NCBI GenBank assembly: GCA_030770425.1
Contig: JASJFT010000010.1
Span: 1 to 64,000 of the forward strand
DNA: 64,000 bases
Origin: Darksidea phi
Lineage: Eukaryota; Ascomycota; Dothideomycetes; Pleosporales; Lentitheciaceae
Direction: 5' to 3'
The notes under the pieces: generated by a model
Databases searched by the model: none
What the model was told of the DNA's origin: nothing
The model's input: only the letters and a program-made list of their open reading frames with translations
Translations under genes and position numbers: made by a program
In this document: positions 26,317-36,482 of the stretch, piece after piece
How the letters are laid out: each line of letters opens with the position of its first letter
Position numbering within the stretch: the stretch's first letter is position 1

Positions 26317-26478
26317 AAGAAAAACGGGCACGGGGCGTGTCGAATCAATGCGGTGAAACATTGGGTATGCGTAGTAGCTTTTTAGTTGAAATAAAGGTGT
26401 AGCCTAAAAACGGGCACGGGACGTGTCGAATCAATGCGGTGAAACATTGGGTATGCGCAGTAGCTTTCCAGTTGAAAT
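26307..26478 (+). repeat. 86-bp tandem duplication spanning the UstYa-1 stop
   Basis: Copy 1 starts at 26,307 with AAAGGTGTAG (containing the stop codon) and copy 2 at 26,393 with the same word. Both continue through CGTGTCGAATCAATGCGG and GAAACATTGGGTATGCG to GTTGAAAT. The few differences are mostly C/T and G/A transitions. Confidence 0.9.
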
Positions 26479-26876
26479 TATACGAATCCGGTTGACTGAA
26501 GGACCCATTCATGTCGTCATTAGCGGGACGATCACGATCTTGGCAGGTCTTGGCGTGGTTCCAGTGCCAGGGCCTTGGGTCTGACCAAAACGCACATGGG
26601 GCGCACTTTCCGCTCGAAAGGAAGGCGCGGAACCCCCCTCATGACTACGCCGCAATATACCTTAATATACCTCGAAAGGAGACGGTCAGACACGGGCAGG
26701 ACAAGCTCAGCGCTTCTGCAAGACCGCTGCCACGGCGGCACAGTGCGCGACTCGTTGGTTATATGACTTTAGCTGTCCCTACTCCAAGGCGTGCCGCTGC
26801 GCTCTCCACCCAGCTTCCCTCTTCGAGTCACCGGCCTACCTTGGCGGCTTCTGAAATCTTGCATTTCGCCTTCACC
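26479..26876. promoter_or_regulatory. Upstream region of MFS transporter 2
   Basis: No gene supported. It precedes the second MFS gene and presumably holds its promoter. The bases before the ATG (CCTTCACC) suit a fungal start context. Confidence 0.4.
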
Positions 26877-28319
26877 ATGTCCGAAAAGGAAAGCCATAGT
26901 CCCTTTCCAGAACCGACCCCTCGGGAGGGTCGACACGAAAGCCGTACTGCTTGGCTTCAGGTGCTGGGGGCCTTCTGCTTGAATGTCAACACCTGGTAAG
27001 TGATACAACACTTGTCATATCGGCGTAGGCATGCTGATTACGGCAGGGGTCTACTGGGAAGCTACGGCGTTTACCAAACATATTACTCCCTCCATCTCCT
27101 ACACGAGTTTTCGGCCTCGGAAATCTCCTGGATTGGGTCCGTGCAAGGATTCTTCATGTTCCTGTTCTCGTTCTTCATAGGCCCCGTGTTCGACGGCGGT
27201 CATCTGCGTTCCCTCCTCTGGGTCGGCTCTACGCTTTCCGTGCTGGGTTTCTTCATGACTAGCCTCTGCACTCGGTACTGGCAATGCTTCTTGGCGCAAG
27301 GAGTCGCCATGGGGATTGGCTTCGGATGCCTGTATCTCCCAGCCCCGGCTCTAGTCTCCATGCACTTCCAGAGACACCAGGCCTTAGCGATGGGACTCTC
27401 CTCTTCTGGGAGTGGAATAGGTGAGATTGCCCTGCAGTTTATATGTCAGGCGCTGCTTACCTTTAATGCAGGCGCCGTTATCTTCCCCCTTGTCTTCAAC
27501 CAACTCGAACCACACATCGGCTTTGGCTGGGCCACTCGGGTCCTGGCTTTCATTCTTCTTGCCACTTCAGTGATCCCGCTCGCCCTCATGCGTTTTCCGA
27601 GCCCGGCGGCTCCGGGGGCTGAGCATGCGGGCACAGGTCACGAACCTCACGGACAAGACGCACAGCCTCTGGATACGAATGCACCCGCATTTTTTACCCG
27701 CGTCCTTCGCAATCTCGTTGATGCATCGGCATTGCGTGATGCCCCGTTTGCCTTCTTGCTTACCGGACTTTTAACTACGTTTATGGGCATCTACACTATT
27801 CTGTACTACGTAAACCTCTTAGCCATGCAACGGACTACGGCCGTGCCCAATGTGACTTCTTCTATCCTGGTCATTGTAAACGCCGCTTCGACGGTGGGCC
27901 GGATAGCACCTTCCGCTCTGGCTGACCGTGTCGGCCCGGCCCACGTCTTGGCCGCAACGGCGTTGTTCTCTGGCGTCTTAGTTCTCTGCTCATTGGCCAT
28001 TAGCAGTGCGGCGGGAATCATCGTCTGGGCTGTTGTATTTGGTTCCACTGCAGGCGCGTTTATGGGTTTGCCAGCCGCCGGAATCGTCAGTGTCAGCAAC
28101 TCTCGAACGAAAATCGGAGTGAGGCTTGGTATGACGCTGGGAACGGTGGGGTGCGGTGTTTTGGTTGCGGAGCCGATTGCTGGTGCAATTCTCGGTCGCC
28201 GCAATGGAGGTTGGCCAGGGCTAGTAGCATGGTCGGGCTCGTTGATGCTGGTCGGCTTCGTGTTCGTCGCGGCGGCAAGAGTCGCAAAAGTAGGCTGGAG
28301 GCTTAACAGCGCAGTCTGA
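26877..28319 (+). CDS. MFS transporter, monocarboxylate-permease type (cluster exporter candidate)
   Basis: Exons 26,877-26,995, 27,047-27,420 and 27,472-28,319 give 446 residues. Intron 1 (GTAAGT..GGCAG) restores NTWGLLGSYGVYQ. The second intron (GTGAGA..TGCAG, 51 nt) has no in-frame stop but is supported because its removal rejoins SSSGSGIGGAVIFPLVFN, a conserved MFS stretch; retention would insert 17 residues. About 12 hydrophobic helices, the opening EGRHESRTAWLQVLGAF and the motif GFGCLYLPAPA identify the MCT-like branch. It lies between a UstYa-like gene and the O-methyltransferase, so export of the cluster product or self-protection is the likely role (inference). It is not a close copy of the MFS gene at 17.8-19.2 kb. 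Confidence 0.9.
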
Positions 28320-28439
28320 TGGGTAGTAACATGACGCCATTACGCCCAAGTTCCCCATTCGTAAGACTGCTGAGCAGAGATTATAATGAGTTTCATTATC
28401 TTTCGAGCGCTGTCCACGCTAAGAAACGCACAAGCGCCA

Positions 28440-29883
28440 TCACAACTCCGTGGTAGGACCTATCTCAGCCTCGATGATACCGTCATGGTCGAAGTGCTCC
28501 CAGAGCTTAATATTGATGAAGCCGGCTTCTTCAAGGAGCTTCGTCCACTGTGCCTTCGAACGTTCCATTCCTCCGTTGAAGGTCATCATGACCAAGTCGA
28601 ACCTCGCCTGTATCTCAGCAGCGCCTGTATCGGGCAAGATCAACTCATGAATCAGAAGCTTAGAATAGCCAGGAGCCATCGAGGCACGGATGTTCTTCAG
28701 GATAAGGTAACAGTACTTGTCAGACCAATCATGGAGGATATGATGGAGAAAGTACCCTCTTGCACCTAGCGCCGATTAACATGAGAAATAGCCATCGGTT
28801 AACCCTTTACTCACCCCTGACGGGCTGTTCCGTGAAGAAGTCGTGTGGCATCTTCACGATTTTCGCACCAAGTGCATTTTCGGCGATACCATCCAAGACT
28901 TGAGGCAGGTCTTGGAGTACCAGCATCCCCTCACAGTGCTTCGGAGGCGAGCCGAATGTCGAATCAAATGCCAGCAGGTCATGTCCTTTGCCTCCCCCAA
29001 TGTCGACGAGTAAGGTTGAACTTTTCGAGGAATCGAAACCAGTGAGAAGGCGCCCGTGGACGTCGTACCATTCGTGCCAATATTCCCTAGCGCCCATGGT
29101 ATTACCCATAAATAAGTTGAAGTCCTGGAACAAAGAGGGAATGGACTGAAGGAAGTCGAAAATGTTGTATTTGGTCTGGTTTGCGTATTGGACGAAGCCG
29201 TCCGTAGGCTCGCTCGGTGCTTTGTGCCCGGTCTCGCGTAGGAACTTCGGTGCCTTGATGGCGGAATTGATGAGGACATCGAAACTGAAGAGAGTCAAGG
29301 AGTGTTTTCTAGGATTGAGGAGTGGGGAATGGGGAGCTTACACGAATCTATGGCCCGCAGCTATTGGTGCAGAAGCCATGGCTTTCGTTGTCTCATTGGC
29401 ACTCCACGTCTCTCGACCTGGCTCCTCTACGAAGTCCACTGCGGCTAGTAGTCGCAGAACCCTGGCTGCAGGAAAGGTTATCTTGACGTTTCTTTAAATC
29501 CCATGGTTGCCCACTCACAAATGAGCACTTTCTCTCCTCCAGACCCAAGTGCCAGCTGTTCCGAGGAAATGGCACTATCACTTGCTGAAATGAGCTTAAA
29601 TAAGTCGAGATCCACGGCTATTCGAGCTGCAATCGAGATATAAGGCTTGGATCATGGTCAGCAGGGGCAAAATTCGCGGGAAATATTGAGACGCTCTCAC
29701 TCTAAAGACCAGATCCGTTGCTCGATTCACAGGACCTTCAAGGGCGGCCGCAAGCTTTCTAGCTAGAGTGAGGGTTTCGCCTTTTACAGCCTCATCTTTC
29801 AAGATCTGAGAACTATCGATTTCTCGAAGCTTCGAAACTAGTGAATGGACATCATCGCCTTCAGCGGCTCGAATTTCGCTCAT
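28440..29883 (-). CDS. SAM-dependent O-methyltransferase (COMT-like)
   Basis: Five exons: 29,701-29,883, 29,519-29,645, 29,342-29,465, 28,815-29,284 and 28,440-28,765. All introns are 49-57 nt and all phases agree, yielding 409 residues, the usual size of fungal plant-type O-methyltransferases. An N-terminal helical dimerisation part contains AARIAVDLDLFKLIS and SRVLRLLAAVDFV. The SAM-binding motif is LLVDIGGGKGHDLLAF. The catalytic-histidine region reads YFLHHILHDWSD, and the C-terminal motif is EEAGF. It transfers a methyl group to a hydroxyl, probably on the cluster product (inference). It is divergent from the repeat-peptide gene, with 487 bp between the starts. Ustiloxin and phomopsin clusters also carry methyltransferases, but whether this one acts on a peptide cannot be told. 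Confidence 0.9.
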
Positions 29884-30370
29884 GGCATCAAACTATGCGA
29901 TAAGACGGCGGGTACGTAAGAGCGGAGCAATCGAGCTTGGCCGAAAATGATGGCGAGGAACGATGAGTACTCGAGAGGTAGGGCAATTGTTTCTGAACGC
30001 TGTGCGTGAATCCATGGAGCTTCGCCGCACCGGTGTGGCAAGGCAGCCAAGGCGCTTGTGTTGTGCGACACATTCATTTATTTCGGGCTCCGGAGAAAGT
30101 ACGAGCTATCGGCCAAGGCAGAGGATAATCCTGCGCGCTATTAGCACATTGCATGCCCGGGACACCTGCCGAATTCAGAATTCAGAATGCAGGTGACCAT
30201 CGCGCATCACCATTGCTACGCTGTATACCTCCGTACGATTCCGAACGTATGACATATGAGAAGCAACATCCCACGATCGCATCCGCGATTTCTTCAAGCA
30301 CTGGCCACCGCCACCAAACCGAGTTCGTCCCAGCATTTCACGTCCGATTCTCTTCACTTCCTCACCCACC
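29884..30370. promoter_or_regulatory. Divergent promoter, methyltransferase / repeat-peptide gene
   Basis: A 487-bp region between two divergent starts, with no gene of its own. The last 90 bases before the peptide ATG are C/T-rich (TTCTCTTCACTTCCTCACCC), a usual fungal core-promoter feature. A direct repeat GAATTCAGAATTCAGAATGC lies at about 30,172-30,191. Confidence 0.45.
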
Positions 30371-30649
30371 ATGAAGGTCTCCATCGTTGCGCTCTCCATC
30401 ACCTTTACGCTGGCATTGGGTGCAGCAATTCCCAAAACTGGAGTCGGTAAGGAAACGTATTCCCCTTCAAAAGGTTTTCTTTTGTTAACATCGAAGCCAG
30501 ATGCTGATGGCGCGGTCAACTATCCGGCCAGCATCGACACCTCCTGGGTCGATGCGCAAAACCAGGTCAAAAGAGCAGACTCGGACGAAGCGGTTGTCTA
30601 TCCTGCAAAGGTCGATTTGAGCTGGGTTGATGCGAAGGACAAGGAATGA
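30371..30649 (+). CDS. Candidate RiPP precursor: secreted peptide with two 26-residue repeats
   Basis: A short gene with a signal peptide (MKVSIVALSITFTLALGAA) followed by two near-identical 26-residue repeats. The shared pattern is D-x-D-x-A-V-x-Y-P-A-x-[I/V]-D, then x-S-W-V-D-A. The first repeat ends in the Kex2 site KR; the second runs to the C-terminus. A 54-nt intron, 30,447-30,500 (GTAAGG, TTAAC branch, GCCAG end), is predicted. Removal gives 74 residues and brings the first repeat next to the leader; retention keeps the frame and gives 92. A signal peptide, KR-linked repeats with an invariant Tyr, and neighbours of the UstYa, methyltransferase, MFS and P450 families are the hallmarks of dikaritin-type RiPP precursors. 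I do not recognise this core. A secreted non-RiPP peptide or pheromone-like product is the alternative; no pheromone motif is present. Confidence 0.8.
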   Translation: MKVSIVALSITFTLALGAAIPKTGVGKETYSPSKGFLLLTSKPDADGAVNYPASIDTSWVDAQNQVKRADSDEAVVYPAKVDLSWVDAKDKE

Positions 30650-31344
30650 TTCGCTGTGTAGAGTAGATGGCATGGGACAATGCTACTCCTCAAGGGGTAG
30701 GCTTCGTTTTACTACTATCTGCTATAGTGATCTTTATTCAAGAGGAAGGACTCTGTTTGCGTTTGAAAATCTACCAGTCGCTATTGTCCTCTCCCTTTGC
30801 AGAGAGTAATCGCATTGACATAGTACCAAGCGATTTAATGCTAATTCCTTTCGTGCTCGGTGGAACCAACTGCATGACGTGAGCATAAAACCGGGTGGGG
30901 AAGAGCATGGCCTGGAGATTGCAAACGGGGATAGATCCTTGTGTAGGATACTTTATCGGGGATATGGACCCCTGTAGCGGATGCATACGTTATTCATCCT
31001 ATTGCATGATAGCCCAAGAGAACTATTGTAGCATCAATACTGCAGTGCACCCACATCGCAGGCTAAAAAGTCGCAAATTGGAGGCCTAATTCTGCAAGTA
31101 GCACATGCCTCTGCAACCGTCCCAGCACAGAACTGCACCATGCAGATTTGATTGGAACCAAAACACCGCGTGACCGACCAACCTAAGAGTCAAATGCTTA
31201 GACGGCCTTGAAGAGGCAAGGCCTCCAATGTAGCATAAAGCCTAGATAACGCACAGCATGTCACCGAAGGAATGACTATTGGCTATCTAGCCCGTAACTC
31301 CCTCCAAGCTGCTCTTTGCCTCACCCCGGGCATACACCTGCATG
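30650..31344. other. Intergenic between convergent genes
   Basis: The repeat-peptide gene and the second UstYa-like gene converge here. No coding evidence; it holds the two 3' ends. Confidence 0.5.
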
Positions 31345-32390
31345 TCACGGCATAGGCCTATCCAATGAATCCACATCATACAAATCAAAAACCCGCTGCC
31401 CGGCCCAGTCATTCAACGCTCCCCAGTCTATGCATTCGTGTGGGCTGACATCGAAATTGGTCGGATAGAACGCTGCTGGCTTGTCTGGATGCTGTGCAGT
31501 GTCATTGATCCATCGGAAGGTGACCAGTGAGATATCGGGCTTGCACATCAAGGTCTCCCTGAGGTATTCGACACAATGATCTGAATTGCGAGGAGTGAGC
31601 GAGTGCATCCTGTCCACGGAAAACGGTTGGGCTACTACGCACCTGCATGCTTCATCTGCCTCTCTATTGCAATGCCCGATTCGTTGGCATGGTAGTACTC
31701 CTTGTACATCATCCGCCGTACGAGTTTCTTTGCGGGACGTTAGCATGTTCTTGCGAGAGCAAGCGAGATACTGAAGGGCCCATACCAGGCAGTGAAGGGA
31801 GTGAAATACACTAAGCGATGCAATACCAGCTGTGCCGTCTTTCGTGTAGACTGAGCTAAGCCCAAGCTTATCCAGTTCGGTTCGCGGTATTCGGATATTG
31901 TCATCTACAGCACGCATTTCAGCAAACGGGCCTCTCCAAATAATATTGTGCAACTTCTGTGAGACACCTACTTTGAAGTAACTCGTGCCATGCCTCCTCC
32001 AGCTCCGGACGCGGCGCTCCGGTGAACGGGTTTCCTTCGAGCTTGGTAGGGAAATACCGTGGTTCGGGTTTAAGCACTTCTCTCGCTGGTACTATTCACT
32101 CATCAGCGCGGTCTTGGTGTGGTAAACCTAGAGCGTATACATGGAAGTTGAAGAGCCATTTCATTCTTCATGGGACTGAAGTGAACGATGAAATATCCGA
32201 TGAAGGCCACCGAGTAAATGCAGATTAAGGTTAGGTGCAAGGTAGCCCATGGATTCCATGTGCTTCTCTTATTAATGTAGCGGTTCAAGAGGGCACTCAA
32301 AGAAGTACTCTCTTTCAACTCGACTTCTTCTTCGATTGCCAGAAGACGTTGAAAAGAGAGGGAATCGTCGTGTTCAGGGCGGAAGGGCAT
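31345..32390 (-). CDS. UstYa-like (DUF3328) oxidase 2
   Basis: Five exons: 32,141-32,390, 31,972-32,091, 31,786-31,904, 31,643-31,727 and 31,345-31,580, giving 269 residues with all phases consistent. A cytosolic N-terminus (MPFRPEHDDSLSFQRL) precedes one membrane anchor (TLHLTLICIYSVAFIGYFIV). The lumenal domain holds the conserved PARPELEEAW-like segment (APRPELEEAWHELLQ), the first HxxHC motif in FHSLHCL and the second as HADHC in KHADHCVEYLRETLMC, followed by the family signature PDISLVTFRW. The HADHC motif appears only after splicing intron 4, which supports that model. It is probably a peptide-modifying oxidase or macrocyclase of the cluster. It is divergent from the third UstYa-like gene. 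Confidence 0.9.
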
Positions 32391-32762
32391 GACGAATGGA
32401 TGTCGTGGAGGTAGAAGTGCAACTGGGTGGAAGTGCAACTGGGTGGAAGTGCAACTGGGTGGAAGTGCAACTGGGTGGAAGGAGCGTTATTTGGAGACGG
32501 AGAAGTCCGAAGACGAAAGCCCACGGAAGCTGGGTGCAATAAGATGACAAGTGAGGAAGGAGCTTATTACGTGTGCGACGATCGCTCCGGGGTATCATGC
32601 AGGGATGGAAAGACCACAGCCGAAAACCTGCTGCGCCGAGTTGAACCCGCACTGTATATCCCGCTACTCGCAAGTTCGGCAACTATCCAAGCACTTCAAA
32701 CTTACGAATCTGTCCCGTTAGCAATGCGATTTCCCTCTCAGATACCCACCATCGGAAACTCG
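32391..32762. promoter_or_regulatory. Divergent promoter of UstYa-like genes 2 and 3
   Basis: A 372-bp intergenic region driving two oxidases in opposite directions. It holds a 16-bp minisatellite close to the start codon of gene 2. Confidence 0.5.
32415..32481 (+). repeat. 16-bp minisatellite in the divergent promoter
   Basis: AAGTGCAACTGGGTGG begins at 32,415, 32,431, 32,447 and 32,463, with a partial fifth unit at 32,479. Four perfect units. It lies 25 bp upstream of the minus-strand start at 32,390, so it is probably in the 5' leader or core promoter of UstYa-like gene 2. Confidence 0.95.
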
Positions 32763-33558
32763 ATGAGCGCGTCCTACAGTCAGCTTTCCTTAGAAGACGA
32801 GGGCCGTACCGTACGGAAAAACAGGTATCGGGGGTTATCCTGCCGTGATATTCTGGTTGCAGCCATCTCTGCGACGTTCGGCGCAGTCATCGCACTTGCA
32901 TTCTCAACTAGAACTAGGACGGCGTCGCAAGACTTCTCTAGTGGTACGTATAGTGACGGAGGATGTGGGCGTATACTAACTTCCCCGTATTTAGACGTGC
33001 CTATCGCCTTGGTCGAAAGGGTTTTTACGTATAACAAGAGCTTCGTGGGAAATCCAGTGGATGGTGATGATGTGCAGGCAAACTGGGATTCGCTTGTTCC
33101 AAGTATGTGTCTCTTTTAAATTGAGAGCGGGTTATTTCAATGGAACTAACAGTATCAGTCGGTCGAGGGACTGTCGAAGAGCCAGCAGGTTCCCACAACT
33201 TCTACACCCTATCCGTTATTCATCAATTGCACTGTCTGGTACGTACGTCTGGAGCCGCGATCGAATCCATACTCCTAAGTCGGATACTGACCGCCTAAAG
33301 TGGTCTCTCCAGCAAATGCTCTATTCCTCAAACCCTGATACCAAGGATTCGGCGCATCAGCGACACGTCCGGCACTGCGTCGACTACCTCAGACAAGGTC
33401 TGATGTGCGCTGCCGATACAACGTTGGAGCCAGTCGACCCCGCCCTCGGCGGGGTCACAGGCTGGGGAGACCTGAGGAAGTGCAGGGATTTTAATGGGTT
33501 GAAAAGTTGGGCTGAGAAGCGACGAGCGAGCAATGAACGGGGCTTTAGGGACCGCTAG
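32763..33558 (+). CDS. UstYa-like (DUF3328) oxidase 3
   Basis: Three exons, 32,763-33,102, 33,159-33,238 and 33,301-33,558, encode 225 residues. One membrane anchor (DILVAAISATFGAVIALAF) follows a basic cytosolic N-terminus. The lumenal part carries HQLHCL at the end of exon 2 and HVRHCVDYLRQGLMCAADTT in exon 3, giving the two HxxHC motifs, then LEPVDP and GWGDLRKCRDF, all usual in this family. Introns of 56 and 62 nt are in phase and the second has an ACTGAC branch. It diverges from UstYa-like gene 2 across a shared promoter, a common layout for UstYa pairs that work as partners. An in-frame ATG at 32,724 would add 13 residues. Confidence 0.9.
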
Positions 33559-34534
33559 CCTAAGTCAGATCGGGGCCAGCGCCGTGAACAAAACCCTTAA
33601 ATGTCCACTAACCAGTGTGATTTTCGCTCCTTTGAATATTCGGTTTCGTTCTCCGGCGTTATCACCGTTCTCGCGTAAGTTTCTGCAAGGCTTGAACAGA
33701 CTACACTCGTACTTCCTGCACGCAAAACAAAAACAAGCTTTGGGTCGTGCGTCTGGGCGCTTGATGTCTGGACATACTAGAATGTAAAGAAGCAGTAGCC
33801 AAAACAGGGAGCAAAAAGTTCTTCATCATGGTACGCATTCCGCGGATTCGAGAGTCTGGTACCCAAATGGCTGTTTGATTTTTCCGGCATCGTGTGGTCC
33901 TCCTCAGACTATCTATCTAGCAGGACACTTTCCTCGTATCTGCCTGAGAATGGGCCTTACTACTCAAAATACGGCAATGTCCATTCTGTATTTCGCAGAC
34001 ATAATAAGGACAGTGTCGGGGCCAATCAATGAACCGGCTGCGCGCTCCGGGAATTATCATGATGTTGATTTCAACAAAAGCCGGATCCCGATGCTGGGTT
34101 GATTCTTCTATGCAGCGAGTGTGCGGCGAGCGATACCTCATGTTGACCGTCTCCAACCGAGCCGAGAAGTGATGGAGGATGACATGCACAAGACCACTCA
34201 TGTTCAAGACGCACATAGGCGCCGTGACGACCTCATCCTTGCTCGCATAAAGATGTCTCGCTTAGCATAGCCAGGTTTCTGCCCTCAGCCTTCCGGCCAA
34301 CACGCACACTCCCTGAGGGCTAATCAATCTTCGGGGAGTACAAAATATTGTTGAGAATCCAAAAATATCCGTGGTGTGGAGGCGTCACTCCTGGACTCGG
34401 GATAGCGTTGCGGGGCCTCGGGGGGCGTTTAGTGATCTATTATTGCGGCGTAGCATAGGCGGCGGCAACACCCATCTCTCGCTCGTACTCTACCAGCGCC
34501 GACTCCGCAACTCCCGCAACAACATTCTAACACT
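33559..34534. other. Intergenic, no intact gene
   Basis: No intact frame with family motifs. It separates UstYa-like gene 3 from the P450 gene and contains the P450 promoter. Confidence 0.45.
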
Positions 34535-36482
34535 ATGGCCAGTGTAGGGAGCATTGCTCTGTCCCTTGTTGGAGCATATTCGGTTTTGTGGATCCTGAGG
34601 GCCGTTTACAGACTCTATTTTCATCCATTATCGCATTACCCCGGCCCAAAATTGGCGGCCATCTCAAAGCCATGGTGCGTACTGTCGCGCACGAACCTTT
34701 CCGTTCACAAGGCCATATCATTCCTAATCGCGATCATACAGGTATGAGTGGTATTGGAACTTCTACCAGAATGGCATGTTGCTATTTGAGATCGAGCGAC
34801 TTCATCAGAGGTTAGGTAAGAAGGATCGCCACCAACCTCACCCCATTGGGAGTCTGAGTTGCAAGCTGATGAATAATTCCGAAAGGCCCAGTAGTTCGCA
34901 TCGCCCCTAATGAGCTCCATATCAACGACCCAGGAGTGTTCTTGGAGATGACAAAAGTGGGTTCATCTTTCACAAAAGACCCCGGCTTCTACGACTTCAT
35001 CACTTTTCCGGGGACGTCAATCGGAGAAACCGACCCTGTTCGCCATCGCATACGAAGACAAGTCTTGACCCCCGCATTTTCGCCCGCCCGAGTGCAAGAG
35101 GAACTTGCGCCAATGGTCAAAAGTAAAGCCGATCATTTGATGAGCCGTTTTGAAGAGTTCGCCGTCCGCGATGAGCCCGTCAACATATTCATGGCCACGA
35201 AAGCCTTCACGATGGATGTCATCTCTAATATTGTATTCGGAAAGGAACTGGGCTGTATAGCTAATCCGAACTTTCGTAACAAGTTCATAGAATATCTCCA
35301 CTCGACATTTGAAATGGGTTGGACTGCTACGGCGTTCCCGAATCTGACGCGTTTCTCACTTTCTTTGCCGGAGTGGCTCTCAGAGAAGCTGTTTCCTATT
35401 CCTATCATGGAGTTCAAGAAGGTGCGTTGACTGGCCGATATCAGAGATTAGTCGAACTGACAGTAGACCAGAAATGCATTGGCTTGATGGATAGTTACCT
35501 TCGCGAACGTGACGCCCCCACAATCAGCAGTCAGGACACACCAAGTGGGAGAAAGAAATTTAATCGGTCCGTTGTCATTGATCTTCTGTATGACCCAACA
35601 TCAGCCAAAGATCATAGTGTTCTCAATGCTAGCCAGCTTGCCGAGGAGGTCATTATGCTTCTCTCCGCCGGCAACGATACGACGTCCAACTCTATGATCA
35701 TCGGTATCTACCAGGTCCTAAGACATCGAGATGTCTATGAGAGGGTTACCAAAGAATTAATTACGGCCTTTCCAAGAGCCGAGGAAGGTATCACCTACGA
35801 CCAAGCTAGAAAAATACCTTATCTGGTGGGTAGATGGATGCCATTCTTCCTCTCTTATGGCTAACAGGGTCTTAGGCAGCAGTTATCAAGGAGATTCTGA
35901 GATATAGCTCACCCTTACCGGGAAAGGCTCCACGCGTTGTTCCCCCGGCGGGTTGGACCTTGTATGGCAAGAAGGTTCCAGCAAAGGTACGCAAACATGA
36001 GCAAACCATAGTCAATTCGAATAATTGTTGACATTTCGATTAGACTATTATATGCACCTCGTCGCATCTTCTCAATCGACATGCCGGGATCTGGTCGGAG
36101 CCCGATCGGTTCCTGCCTGACCGATGGCTCCTCCCGGATTCCTCCCATCTCGAAAAATACATGGCAAGCTTTTACCGTGGATCCAGGCAGTGCCTGGGGA
36201 AAGAGTAAGTGTCTAGTATATGACCAGCTTCGCCCCATCTAATTCCATGTAGCCTGGCGTATTGCGAGATGTTCACGCTGATCGCAAATATGTTCCGTCG
36301 ATTCGAGCTCGAAATATACAATACTACCGATGCGGATATGGAATGGATCGATCTGCTAATGACATTGTAAGTGCCCAGCTGGACTTCATCGAATGAGAGG
36401 AAATTCTAATCGTGGTTCTAGCTTCCTTGGCCGCAACTTCCACGTAAAGGTGAAGGTGAGGATGGATTCCGGTCAAGGCTGA
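34535..36482 (+). CDS. Cytochrome P450 monooxygenase
   Basis: Eight exons: 34,535-34,674, 34,742-34,815, 34,886-35,421, 35,472-35,825, 35,876-35,986, 36,044-36,204, 36,253-36,366 and 36,422-36,482. Introns are 48-70 nt and every junction keeps phase, giving 516 residues. An N-terminal ER anchor precedes the hinge HYPGPKLA. The I-helix oxygen-binding motif is [10 protein letters not shown], the K-helix ExxR is in [12 protein letters not shown], the PERF-like motif is PDRFLPDRW and the haem-binding loop is [17 protein letters not shown] with its Cys ligand. The enzyme is therefore complete. It resembles fungal P450s of secondary metabolism; the exact CYP family cannot be assigned. Sitting at the end of the UstYa cluster, it could hydroxylate the peptide. 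The short exon 5/6 spacing and the 50-nt intron 35,422-35,471 are my least certain junctions. Confidence 0.9.

Noticed and set aside
27421..27471. Reading MFS gene 2 without its second intron
   Set aside because: The frame stays open, but removal rejoins a strongly conserved MFS stretch and both splice sites are good.
32374..32682. Minus-strand frame with repeated HFHPVALPPSCTST peptide
   Set aside because: It looks like a second repeat precursor but is only the translation of the 16-bp minisatellite upstream of UstYa-2; no signal peptide or KR sites.
33917..34216. Minus-strand frame with DPAFVEINIM, vaguely like a P450 N-terminal segment
   Set aside because: Similarity is weak and no other P450 motif follows; too little to call a relic.
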